Source of the DNA: Acidobacteriaceae bacterium
GTDB lineage: Bacteria > Acidobacteriota > Terriglobia > Terriglobales > Acidobacteriaceae
NCBI GenBank assembly: GCA_003134655.1
Contig: PLBY01000081.1
Span: 84,467 to 148,466 of the forward strand
Length of the DNA stretch: 64,000 bases
Reading direction: 5' to 3'
A program made the translations under genes and the position numbers. This document shows, piece after piece, positions 52,653-60,242 of this stretch (its first letter is position 1; each line of letters opens with the position of its first letter). The notes beneath the pieces were generated by a model, which was not told the origin of the DNA, did no database searches, and was given only the letters and a program-made list of their open reading frames with translations.

Positions 52653-53795
52653 TTAGAGACCCATCATGTTCGCGATGATCACCCGGTGAACTTCCGAGGT
52701 TCCCGAATAAATCGTTCCCGCTACCGCGTCGCGCAATTCGCGTTCGAGTTCGTATTCCGTCATGTAGCCATACCCGCCGTGTAACTGGATGGCTTCCAGA
52801 CAGCTCTTCACGCAAGCCTCGCTGACGTACAGTTTCGCGATCGAAGCCTCGCGCAGCGGATGCCGGCCCTGGCTCTTCATCCATGCGGCCTTGTACAGCG
52901 CCAGTCGTCCGGTCTCCAGCCGCACGTCCATGTCGGCAATCTTGTTAGCAATCGCTGAAAACTTTCCGATGGGTTCGCCGAATTGCTTGCGCTCTTTGGC
53001 GTACTTGACACAGGTTTCCATGATCCGCTGCATCGCACCGAGATGGCTGGCCAGGATGCAGATCCGCTCCCACTCCATCGACGAAGTGAACACAGCCTGC
53101 CCGCCGAATTCCTTGCCGAGAAGATTCTTGACCGGAATTTCGCAGTCCTGCAGAGCGAGTTCCGCCATGGGTGAGGTGCGCAGTCCCATCTTGTGAAGCT
53201 TGCGGCCAACGGTGAAGCCAGGCGTCCCTTTATCGACTAAGAATGCAGTAACGCCATTCGGACCGCGGCTGGGATCCAGATTCGCAAAAACGATGGTGAC
53301 GTCCGCGTTGGGAGCGTTGCTGCTGAAGGTCTTCGAACCATTCAGGATGTAGTGGTCGCCCTTGCGCTCGGCGCGAGTCTTTAGGCTGTACGCATCGGAG
53401 CCGGATCCCGGCTCGGTCATGGCGTGCAGACCAAGGCCACCACTCACTAGACCGGGAAGATACTTCCGCTTCTGCTCCTCCGTGCCAAAATTCCAGATCG
53501 GAATCTCGGAGCTCCACATGTGCGCATTGATGGAGAACAGCAGCCCGTTATCGTGGCATCCATAACCCAGGGCCTCAAGCGCACAAACCGTGGTCAGGAT
53601 GTCTGCGCCGCCACCGCCGTACTCCGTGGGAATCGGCAGTCCCTGAATGCCGAACTTGGCGCATTTCTCCCACAGCGTTCGGGAAAATTCCTCATTGTGG
53701 TCGCGAGCAATGACGTCGTCTTTCAGTTCTTCGCGCGCAAATCGCAGAACCTCCTTACGAAACGCCGCCTGCTCTTCATTCCATGCAAAGTCCAA
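52653..53795 (-). CDS. Acyl-CoA dehydrogenase-like prolyl-S-PCP oxidase
   Basis: Flavoprotein of the acyl-CoA dehydrogenase fold, ~380 aa: N-terminal helices, HAMTEPGSGSDAYSLKT (~124-140, FAD/substrate), a middle barrel, and the C-terminal RKQFGEPIGKF and QLHGGYGYMTEYELER motifs. The usual catalytic Glu before G-T-S is Ser here (IYSGTSEVHR), whereas a Glu is present in the isovaleryl-CoA-dehydrogenase position (MEWERI, Glu243). That arrangement is what I recall for PigA/PltE-type prolyl oxidases. It would oxidise carrier-bound proline by four electrons to pyrrole-2-carboxyl. Start: TTG 53795 with AGGAGA nine bases upstream. It precedes the proline-type adenylation gene by 56 bases. Confidence 0.85.
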   Translation of the reverse strand: MDFAWNEEQAAFRKEVLRFAREELKDDVIARDHNEEFSRTLWEKCAKFGIQGLPIPTEYGGGGADILTTVCALEALGYGCHDNGLLFSINAHMWSSEIPIWNFGTEEQKRKYLPGLVSGGLGLHAMTEPGSGSDAYSLKTRAERKGDHYILNGSKTFSSNAPNADVTIVFANLDPSRGPNGVTAFLVDKGTPGFTVGRKLHKMGLRTSPMAELALQDCEIPVKNLLGKEFGGQAVFTSSMEWERICILASHLGAMQRIMETCVKYAKERKQFGEPIGKFSAIANKIADMDVRLETGRLALYKAAWMKSQGRHPLREASIAKLYVSEACVKSCLEAIQLHGGYGYMTEYELERELRDAVAGTIYSGTSEVHRVIIANMMGL

Positions 53796-53848
53796 GGTTG
53801 TCGTTCTCCTAAGTCTGTCGTTCTGGCCCAAGTACCCTTGAGCTTTGT

Positions 53849-54508
53849 TTATGCCGATACCGAAGCGGGTGACTGCTCAGGAGCCGACTTCGCCGCTGCT
53901 GGCGCCGACGCAACCGGTGCCGCTGCCGGCGCAGGAACCGTTGCCACCGCCGTCTTCTTGACGAATCTTTGTGGACGCCCCCCCGGCAGCTTGATGCGCG
54001 CCGGAACTCCCATCACCATCATGTTGGAGCGAACATCGGTGAGCACCAGGCTGTTGGCCGCGATCACGACATTGCTTCCGATCTTCGCGTCGCCCACCAG
54101 CTTCGCTCCGGGGCCAAAATAAACGTTGTCGCCGATGCCACGACAGGCGTGAGAAATCAGGCAGCCCGTGGCGATGGTGAAGTTCTCGCCAATCGTGGTC
54201 TTCCCCAGGTTGATCGCGTACACCGAATGAATAACAAAACCAGGGCCAATCTTCGCGTTCACGTCGATGTGCACGCTGGTAAACAGCTCGGTCCACTTGC
54301 GGAAAATCAATCCGCTGAGCCGCAGTAACTGGCCGATAACAGGAATACGCACGCCCAGCGTCCAGTGTCCGTAGCGATAGGCGATGACCGGCCAGCTCGC
54401 ATGGCGAATCGCAACGTTCACTTTGTTGCGCCAGGTCGGCTTCCAATCGGGGTCGTTGCGGGTCTCCCGCATCGCCCGGCTCATATCTGCTCTTAAGGTC
54501 TCGAACAT
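53849..54508 (-). CDS. Left-handed beta-helix acyltransferase (CysE/hexapeptide family)
   Basis: A helical N-terminus (~1-75) like that of serine acetyltransferases leads into hexapeptide repeats (HIDVNAKIGPGFVIHSVYAI, KTTIGENFTIATGCLISHAC, IGDNVYFGPGAKLVGDAKIG, SNVVIAANSLVLTDV). His residues sit at the usual active-site turns. A ~40-residue Ala/Pro-rich tail (PAPAAAPVASAPAAAKSAPE) is unusual. Known relatives O- or N-acylate amino acids or sugars from acyl-CoA. Its place next to the pyrrole genes makes a role in acylating the sugar or the amino-acid part possible, but the acyl donor cannot be read. Length 219 aa. Confidence 0.8.
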   Translation of the reverse strand: MFETLRADMSRAMRETRNDPDWKPTWRNKVNVAIRHASWPVIAYRYGHWTLGVRIPVIGQLLRLSGLIFRKWTELFTSVHIDVNAKIGPGFVIHSVYAINLGKTTIGENFTIATGCLISHACRGIGDNVYFGPGAKLVGDAKIGSNVVIAANSLVLTDVRSNMMVMGVPARIKLPGGRPQRFVKKTAVATVPAPAAAPVASAPAAAKSAPEQSPASVSA

Positions 54509-54541
54509 TTTGCTCTCTTCTTAGTCCCTACAGCCTAATCC

Positions 54542-55306
54542 CTACAGTTTCCGATAAATCGATTCAGGAACTGGGAACGTGCGGTGGTTGAGCACGGCAC
54601 CCAGCACCTTAACGTTGGCGTTCTCGAGATTGCGGACCGCCTTGCGCGCCGTTTCGCGTCGGGAAGAATTGGCTCTGAGAACCAGAACCACGCCCTCCGC
54701 ATTGCGTCCGAGCATGACACTGTCGCCGCCTGAACCCATGGGCGGCGCATCGATCAAAACGTAATCGAACTCTCGCTGTAGTTCTGGCAGCAGCGCACGC
54801 ATGCGGTCCGAGCCGAGCAGCGTCTGCATACCTTCCACTTCTGCACCGCAACTCAGCAGCCAGAGGTTGGGACGCGAAAGCGAAGTGACAAATCTCCGGA
54901 TCGGGTCCGTCACCTGCAGGGCGTCGGTCAGTCCGAAGTGATTGGAGACTCCGAATTCCCGGTGCAGGCCGGGAGAGCGAAGGTTCGCGTCCACGACACA
55001 CACCGTTCCGGAGGTCTGCGCCGCCAGCACTTCCGCCATGCGGGCGCAAATCCAGCTGCAGCCGTTGCCGGCTTCCATGCCCGACACCACGACCACGCGA
55101 GACTTCTCTCCCGGCATTAGAAACACGCGCTGCACGAGCTTGAAGATCTCGTCGCGCTGCGCGTCTTCCATCTTCAACTGAAGCGGCTGCAGCTCAACCG
55201 GCTGCGCTACGTTGACGGTTTCTTCAACGGTGGCCGCTTCCGTGGAGGCCTGGAACATGTCCCGTTCCTTGCCCAGGTTTTGCATCAATTCAAAATTTCT
55301 GCTCAT
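54542..55306 (-). CDS. CpsD/Wzc-type P-loop protein with degenerate Walker A
   Basis: The fold of bacterial tyrosine kinases (BY-kinase/MinD group) is evident: Walker A' VVDANLRSP (104-112), Walker B DYVLIDAPPMG and a C-terminal VLGAVLNH strand. The Walker A loop reads GMEAGNGCS (76-84): the conserved Lys of GxGK(S/T) is replaced by Cys83. No tyrosine cluster exists at the C-terminus (only one Tyr near the end). ATP hydrolysis or autophosphorylation is therefore doubtful, and it may act as a regulatory partner of the Wzz-like protein at 56436. Length 254 aa. Confidence 0.8.
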   Translation of the reverse strand: MSRNFELMQNLGKERDMFQASTEAATVEETVNVAQPVELQPLQLKMEDAQRDEIFKLVQRVFLMPGEKSRVVVVSGMEAGNGCSWICARMAEVLAAQTSGTVCVVDANLRSPGLHREFGVSNHFGLTDALQVTDPIRRFVTSLSRPNLWLLSCGAEVEGMQTLLGSDRMRALLPELQREFDYVLIDAPPMGSGGDSVMLGRNAEGVVLVLRANSSRRETARKAVRNLENANVKVLGAVLNHRTFPVPESIYRKL

Positions 55307-55371
55307 AAGGTCCCGTGATACCTCTAGTCTGCTCGTGCCCTGCTTTTGCTACGGACGCCGCTACGTGGCGG

Positions 55372-56430
55372 CTAGGCTGACTGCCGGTCGGGGCGGCCCG
55401 AACCGTTCCGCCAGTTATGCAACAACCGCGCTACATCCTTCATGTGCTCAATCGCTTCCGCGGGACTCAAGTAGTCCTTCACGCCGGTGTCCGCGGTCGG
55501 GGTTGGACCGACATACTCCCGGGCCACTCCGGTCAACTCCTCCACCGGGTGGAACGGATCGCCGTTCCCATTCGAGCCGCTGAATCCATGCCGGTGCGAG
55601 TTCGATCCCACGTCAGAAACAAACCGGTGGATATCGAGATCGTGGGTCACTTCCCGGACCATGTTCACGTCCACGACCTTCTTCCGCATCGCGCAAGCCA
55701 GGGAAAGCGCATGAAAGCAGTAGTTATTGATCTGCCGCGGGATGCCCTCACTTACCTGCGCAATCAATTCCTGCGCCTCGGGAGAGAACAACCGCGCGCC
55801 GCGATATCCCGCCACTTGCAACCGGTGATCCATGAAGCGACCGGTCTCTTCCCGGGTGAGAGGACTCAACCCGCTCACCGACGTGATGCGTTGCCGCAAC
55901 TGCACCAGTGAAGGACTGGCCAGCTTGTCCGCCAGTCCCGGCTGCCCCACCAGAATGATCTGCAGCAACTTGGCCTGCGGCGTCTCGAAATCGGAGAGCA
56001 GCCGCACGGTCTCTAAAACGGTAGCGTCCAGGTTCTGCGCTTCGTCGATGACGATGATGAACCGCTTTCCCGCCCGCGCTTCCTGCACCAGGCAGCGGTT
56101 AAACTGCTCGTGCATGCGGACAAAATCCTGCGATTCAGTCTCGATGCCAATTTCAGCCAGCAGGAACCGCATGAACTCCCGCGAACTGCACTGGGTTTGG
56201 AACAGAAATGCCGTCCGGGCCGTGTGGTCGAACTTTGCCAGCAAGTGAAACAGGAGCGTGGTCTTGCCCATTCCCGGCCGCGCAATCAGCGACAGGAATC
56301 CCCGGTTCGCCTCAATCCCGTAATAAAGAGAAGCCAGAGCTTCCCGGTGTCCCGGGCCAAGATAGAGATATCTCGGGTCCGGAGTGACACCGAAAGGCTG
56401 TTCTCGAAGGCCGAAAAAGTCTAGATACAT
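55372..56430 (-). CDS. ExeA-like AAA ATPase of the exopolysaccharide system
   Basis: N-terminal YLDFFGLREQPFGVTPDPRY is the standard opening of ExeA/GspA-type and exosortase-associated ATPases. Walker A is ARPGMGKTT (residues 50-58) and Walker B is FIIVIDEAQNLD. LVGQPGLADKL and PRQINNYCFHAL (sensor region) complete the AAA module. The last ~70 residues are a low-complexity linker with no peptidoglycan-binding domain. In related loci this ATPase accompanies Wza/Wzz genes. No exosortase gene is in the window. It starts five bases after the Wzz-like stop. Length 352 aa. Confidence 0.85.
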   Translation of the reverse strand: MYLDFFGLREQPFGVTPDPRYLYLGPGHREALASLYYGIEANRGFLSLIARPGMGKTTLLFHLLAKFDHTARTAFLFQTQCSSREFMRFLLAEIGIETESQDFVRMHEQFNRCLVQEARAGKRFIIVIDEAQNLDATVLETVRLLSDFETPQAKLLQIILVGQPGLADKLASPSLVQLRQRITSVSGLSPLTREETGRFMDHRLQVAGYRGARLFSPEAQELIAQVSEGIPRQINNYCFHALSLACAMRKKVVDVNMVREVTHDLDIHRFVSDVGSNSHRHGFSGSNGNGDPFHPVEELTGVAREYVGPTPTADTGVKDYLSPAEAIEHMKDVARLLHNWRNGSGRPDRQSA

Positions 56431-56435
56431 CGGTC

Positions 56436-58025
56436 TTACCCTCGCTCCTGGATGATGTGGCTGTCCGTGCCGGTCTGGTCATAGCTGACGTCGCCATGGC
56501 CATTCCCGTTCCCATTTCCATTTCCATTGGCCGCATGCAGGCCATTGGTTCTGTGGATCGGAACCGCCGCCAGCACCGGGATCCTCAATTCCGACATCAC
56601 TTCCGACGGAGTACGGAACGACTGGTCCGCGTAGTCGATGGCAAACACGACTCCGAGACTCACCGCTACGCCCAACAGGCAAGCCACCAAAGCAAACACC
56701 CACGGAGACCGCGTCGGCAAGCTGGGCAGCAGCGGACCCTGCGCCACCGACACGTTCAAGAGGCGGGTCCGGTCGAGAGCGTCCTCGATCCGGGCTTCCT
56801 CCTTCTTCTTGGTGTATAGAAGGTAGTTCGCTTCGTCGGCCTTCTCTGTCCGCATCAAGTCACCTTGCAAAATTCCCTGCTGCTCCAACTGCCGCGCTTG
56901 CGCCATGTACACATTCACAATGGCAACGAGAGCAGTCTCGCGGGCACGGAACCCGCTCAGGTCAGCCTTGGCCTTCGCTAGTTCTGAATTGACCCAGGCG
57001 TAGGTCGGATTCTGGTCGGTGGTTTCTTCTTTGACCGGAGAGGTTTCTTCTTTTGCCAACGCAAGCCGTGTGTCCAACAGTTGCTTGTCGACTTCCTGAA
57101 CCAGCGGGTAGGTGGGCTGGTACTTGGTCAGCAACTCGGTGCGCTTCATTTCCAGCGTCAGCAGGGTCGCCTTGAGGTTTTGCAGGACCTGGGCGTTGTC
57201 TCCCGACTTCACTTGTGTCGTCATTCGAGTAGGAGTGGAATGGATCTGGCTCTCGAGGTCTGTGATCCGCTTTTCTGTCTCGGCCATCGAGGCGCGTGTG
57301 GTTTCCAAGGAGCCGTTGAAATCAGCCAGCTTCTGGAGTGTCATATCCCGCATCGTGGTCGGTGCCACCCCGCCCTGCTTATCCGAGAATCCCTTGAGCT
57401 GGGCTTCGGCCGACATCATATCTTTCTTGTACTGTTCCGCCTGCTCGTCGAAGAACTGGAACTGTCCTGAAGGATGGTGCACGTCCAGATGCTTTTGCAG
57501 GTAAGCGTCGTCCAGTGTGGCCAACACGCGTTGCGCAACCTGCGGATCATGCGCCTCGTACGCGATGCTGATGACGTTGGTTTTCTTGATCACTTCCAGC
57601 TGCAGGTCCGAGCGCAAGTCCATGACAGCTTTGTCGATGCGGTTTTGCGGAGTCTGTTCGGGATGCAGCAGGCTCGACAGGAACTTCTTTTTGTCGAGGC
57701 CGCAAGTCACGACCACCTTCTGCAGCACGTCCGGACTCTGAATCAGCTCCACTTCGGAGTTGATTTCTTCCTCGCTCACGGTGTCGTGAAAGGTCATGGG
57801 CGCGTTCTGCTCCGGCGAAACCACGGGATCCACACGTTCGCGCTTGACTAGAAGCTTGGTTTCCGCACGGAATTTAGTGGGTAGGACAAGGGCGGAGAGA
57901 CTCACGCCCAGCACCACTCCCAAGAAACACAGAACCAGAACTCTCTGGTGGCGGAATCCGATCGCGACCACATCTCGCGCGGTAAACGAATAGGGCCGGT
58001 GCCCCTGGCTGCTCATCTCATTCAT
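56436..58025 (-). CDS. Wzz/GumC-like polysaccharide chain-length determinant
   Basis: Two transmembrane segments (~33-50, VLVLCFLGVVLGVSLSALVL, and ~435-460, FALVACLLGVAVSLGVVFAI) flank a long periplasmic region with coiled coils. The region carries the Wzz signature (TEIKAx-like V-K-R-E-R at the start, a GNVR-type tail near LLPSLPTRSPW). The cytoplasmic tail has a Gly/Asn-rich stretch (NGNGNGNGNGHG) and no kinase domain. It controls polymer length together with Wzy and bridges to the Wza-like protein. GGAG lies five bases before the ATG at 58025; another ATG follows nine bases later. Length 529 aa. Confidence 0.87.
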   Translation of the reverse strand: MNEMSSQGHRPYSFTARDVVAIGFRHQRVLVLCFLGVVLGVSLSALVLPTKFRAETKLLVKRERVDPVVSPEQNAPMTFHDTVSEEEINSEVELIQSPDVLQKVVVTCGLDKKKFLSSLLHPEQTPQNRIDKAVMDLRSDLQLEVIKKTNVISIAYEAHDPQVAQRVLATLDDAYLQKHLDVHHPSGQFQFFDEQAEQYKKDMMSAEAQLKGFSDKQGGVAPTTMRDMTLQKLADFNGSLETTRASMAETEKRITDLESQIHSTPTRMTTQVKSGDNAQVLQNLKATLLTLEMKRTELLTKYQPTYPLVQEVDKQLLDTRLALAKEETSPVKEETTDQNPTYAWVNSELAKAKADLSGFRARETALVAIVNVYMAQARQLEQQGILQGDLMRTEKADEANYLLYTKKKEEARIEDALDRTRLLNVSVAQGPLLPSLPTRSPWVFALVACLLGVAVSLGVVFAIDYADQSFRTPSEVMSELRIPVLAAVPIHRTNGLHAANGNGNGNGNGHGDVSYDQTGTDSHIIQERG

Positions 58026-58084
58026 ATAGTCTCCGTTATGTTCTTTCGTAATCCGGACGCATCAAACGAGCCATTCCAGGGCCC

Positions 58085-58819
58085 CTACGGAATTGTCAGC
58101 GGAAGATAAGTCCCCATGCTCAGGTTCGGAATATAGCGATCGATCTTCGACATCGTATTCTTCGGGACGATCACCATGTCGCCGGGATGAAGGAAGGGAT
58201 CCTCTCTCAGGTTTCCGTTCTTCTCCATCTTTTTCACATCGATCAGCTTCGCCTCGGTCCATTGGTCATCCACCCGGCGAAACAGCATGACCTGCGAGTG
58301 CTTGGCGCTCGACTGAAACCCTCCGGCAATCTCGATCGCCTGGGTCAGCGTGACCTGCCCGTGCATGTCGTACTTGCCAGGCTTCGCGACTTGTCCACCG
58401 GCAACGAAATAAGGCTTTTCAAATTCCTTCAAAACTACCGAGATCGCAGGATCATTCAAGATCTTCGCGTACGCCGTGCGCAGCGTGTCCGTCAATTCCG
58501 GAACGGTCTGGCCGGCGACTTTCAGGTCTCCGACTCCCCGCAGCGTGACAAAGCCATCGGGCTGCACCGCAACCACCAGTTGGTTGAACTCCGGGCTCAA
58601 GTCAAACGTGAGATCGAAAGTATCGCCAGCCTGGATCCGGTAGCGCGGGCTGCGCTGCTGAAACCCTGGAGGGTTTGCAGGCTTGGTGGCGTCGGCCACA
58701 GTTGGAGCCGAGGCCGAGGTCGAAGTCAGGTTTGCAGCCGGGGCCTGCGCCGCGCAAACTGCAGCTGCAGCCAGCAGCACTGCAGACAATCGTATTGGTG
58801 ACACGAAACGCTTCATCAT
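58085..58819 (-). CDS. Wza-like polysaccharide export protein
   Basis: The start at 58819 is chosen on GGAGG eight bases upstream and the signal peptide MMKRFVSPIRLSAVLLAAAA then VCAAQ; upstream codons in the same frame look non-coding. Residues ~60-140 form the polysaccharide export (Poly_export) domain (YRIQAGDTFDLTFDLSPEFN, VQPDGFVTLRGVGDLKVAGQ). An SLBB domain follows (YFVAGGQVAKPGKYDMHGQV, TLTQAIEIAGGF). The C-terminus (HPGDMVIVPKNTMSKIDRY) is typical. No lipobox is seen, unlike E. coli Wza. Role: outer-membrane channel or periplasmic part of the export machine. Length 244 aa. Confidence 0.88.
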   Translation of the reverse strand: MMKRFVSPIRLSAVLLAAAAVCAAQAPAANLTSTSASAPTVADATKPANPPGFQQRSPRYRIQAGDTFDLTFDLSPEFNQLVVAVQPDGFVTLRGVGDLKVAGQTVPELTDTLRTAYAKILNDPAISVVLKEFEKPYFVAGGQVAKPGKYDMHGQVTLTQAIEIAGGFQSSAKHSQVMLFRRVDDQWTEAKLIDVKKMEKNGNLREDPFLHPGDMVIVPKNTMSKIDRYIPNLSMGTYLPLTIP

Positions 58820-58953
58820 TGCCAATCCTCCAACTGGATAAACAGCGCCCCGATACCGAGCGGGGATAAATCTTGGCGAAACCTCACAGGAACCAGCAAC
58901 CCTTCGTGCGGTCCAATCCATATCATGGACAGCCGCACCCCGGGCCCGCCAGC

Positions 58954-59271
58954 TCAACCCTGCGATTCTGCCTTTAGAATCTCTCCGACCGGCTCCTGCT
59001 GCCCGCGTGGACGCGGCGTCAGGTTGTGCTGGCGGATCTTGTACAGAATCCCGCGATAGCTGATGGACAGCAGTTGTGCCGCGCGCCTGCGGTTCCAACC
59101 CGTGTATTCCAGAGTTCGGCTGATGGCATAAATCTCAGCTTCCACCCGAAGACTCCGCAACGACGGCGGATTCCCTTGCGCCTGATCAACTGCGCCGTTG
59201 TCGTTCCGCGATGCCTTCGCCGTCATATGCTGGGATTCGATCTTGCTGGATTTCATTTGCGTCTCGTTCAT
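58954..59271 (-). CDS. Small Fis-type helix-turn-helix protein
   Basis: The C-terminal ~50 residues form a Fis/NtrC-C-terminal-like HTH (EAEIYAISRTLEYTGWNRRR, AAQLLSISYRGILYKI). There is no receiver or AAA domain. The N-terminal ~45 residues are polar and disordered-looking. ATG 59271 has AGGTGG five bases upstream. It lies between the antiterminator gene and the Wza-like gene at the head of the locus, so it probably regulates the locus. DNA-binding protein; target unknown. Length 105 aa. Confidence 0.8.
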   Translation of the reverse strand: MNETQMKSSKIESQHMTAKASRNDNGAVDQAQGNPPSLRSLRVEAEIYAISRTLEYTGWNRRRAAQLLSISYRGILYKIRQHNLTPRPRGQQEPVGEILKAESQG

Positions 59272-59337
59272 AAAGTCCACCTCGCAACAACTTTTGATCT
59301 TGGTTTGAACTCGATTCCTAAGAAGGGGAGAGAAGTA

Positions 59338-59892
59338 CTAAATTGCTTCTACGTTGTAGCCGGCCACTCGCACGCTGATCGATCGCTGGATCAACCCTAC
59401 CGAGATCACCAGACTCCGATCGCTATTCTCTGCAGCCAGGATGCCTTCAACGCCATCCAGCGCCCCGCCGCAAACCCGCACCCGCTGCCCCACCTGCAAG
59501 TACGGTCGTTCCTGGTACGTCACTTTGCTTGCAACAAGAATGTTGATGTTCTCGATCTCCTGATCGGGGATCGGAACCCCAGAGCCTTGCACGCCAACAA
59601 AATTCACTACGCCCTGCGTCTGCAGCACTCGCACCCGATCACCCGACGCATGGTCCAACCGCACAAACGTATACCCGGAAAACAACGGCAGTTCGACTTC
59701 CTTGCGGCGATCGCTCCATTTGCTGATTTTGGTGATTACCGGAAGGAAGGACTGGATGCCTTGGCTCTCCAACTGCCGGGCCACCAGCTTTTCATGGCGG
59801 GAACGGGTTCGAACGGCGTACCAGCGCGTTTGGTCGACCGTGCTGCCTTCGATCGGCACATCGATCACTGCCATTCGCGCATCTCCGTTCAT
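59338..59892 (-). CDS. NusG-like antiterminator, UpxY/RfaH type
   Basis: The NGN domain covers residues ~23-115 (TRWYAVRTRSRHEKLVARQL, FLPVITKISKWSDRRKEVEL, PLFSGYTFVRLD). A KOW motif covers ~133-165 (VGQRVRVCGGALDGVEGILA). Such paralogues of NusG ride on RNA polymerase and let it read through long exopolysaccharide operons. It is the first gene of the ~27-kb minus-strand series, exactly where RfaH/UpxY/LoaP-type factors are expected. The 500-base leader upstream carries two dyad sites. Length 184 aa. Confidence 0.9.
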   Translation of the reverse strand: MNGDARMAVIDVPIEGSTVDQTRWYAVRTRSRHEKLVARQLESQGIQSFLPVITKISKWSDRRKEVELPLFSGYTFVRLDHASGDRVRVLQTQGVVNFVGVQGSGVPIPDQEIENINILVASKVTYQERPYLQVGQRVRVCGGALDGVEGILAAENSDRSLVISVGLIQRSISVRVAGYNVEAI

Positions 59893-60083
59893 GGCTCCGC
59901 CCTCTCAGTCACATTCGTGGCTTCGACAGAAATCCCACGGACGCGCACTGTGCGTTGATTTGATCGTGGACAAGCGAGAACCCATTCGCTTGCGGCTTCG
60001 GTAAAGGGGGGGTTAATACAACCAGTGAAATCGCCAAAACATCGGCGCAATCGAACATCAAGTGAGGTCAATCTATCGATTCC

Positions 60084-60097
60084 TGCAAGTTCTTGCA
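60084..60097. promoter_or_regulatory. Perfect palindrome with TGCAAG half-sites
   Basis: TGCAAG-TT-CTTGCA, a 6-bp perfect inverted repeat with a 2-base spacer, uses the same half-sites as the nearby dyad motif at 60243. It lies ~190 bases upstream of the antiterminator ATG. A second operator for the same protein is possible. Confidence 0.45.
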
Positions 60098-60242
60098 ATG
60101 GGAAGAAAGTGCTGGTGACAAAAGACTTATATGAGGCCAAATGGCTTGTTTTCAATAGAGAAGAAAGACTCTAGCGCCTTTGCCGGCTTCTCCGAATGGC
60201 TTCGGACCGCGCACCCTTCCCCACGTTCTGGGCTCAACTTCT

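Noticed and set aside
52597..52884. N-terminal extension of the prolyl adenylation enzyme
   Set aside because: The added residues are the antiphase shadow of the dehydrogenase C-terminus. The adenylation fold begins at 52596 with its own ribosome site.
55372..58819. An exosortase/PEP-CTERM protein-sorting system, suggested by the ExeA-like ATPase and Wzz-like protein
   Set aside because: No exosortase and no protein with a PEP-CTERM or VPEID-CTERM tail was found in the window. These genes also occur in plain exopolysaccharide loci.
58820..59098. N-terminal extension of the Wza-like protein to 59098
   Set aside because: It would overlap the Fis-type HTH gene. The ATG at 58819 has GGAGG eight bases upstream and starts a signal peptide.
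59889..60155. An 88-codon minus-strand frame just upstream of the antiterminator
   Set aside because: It has no recognisable domain and no ribosome site, and it lies in the leader that holds the palindrome at 60084. It is more likely non-coding.
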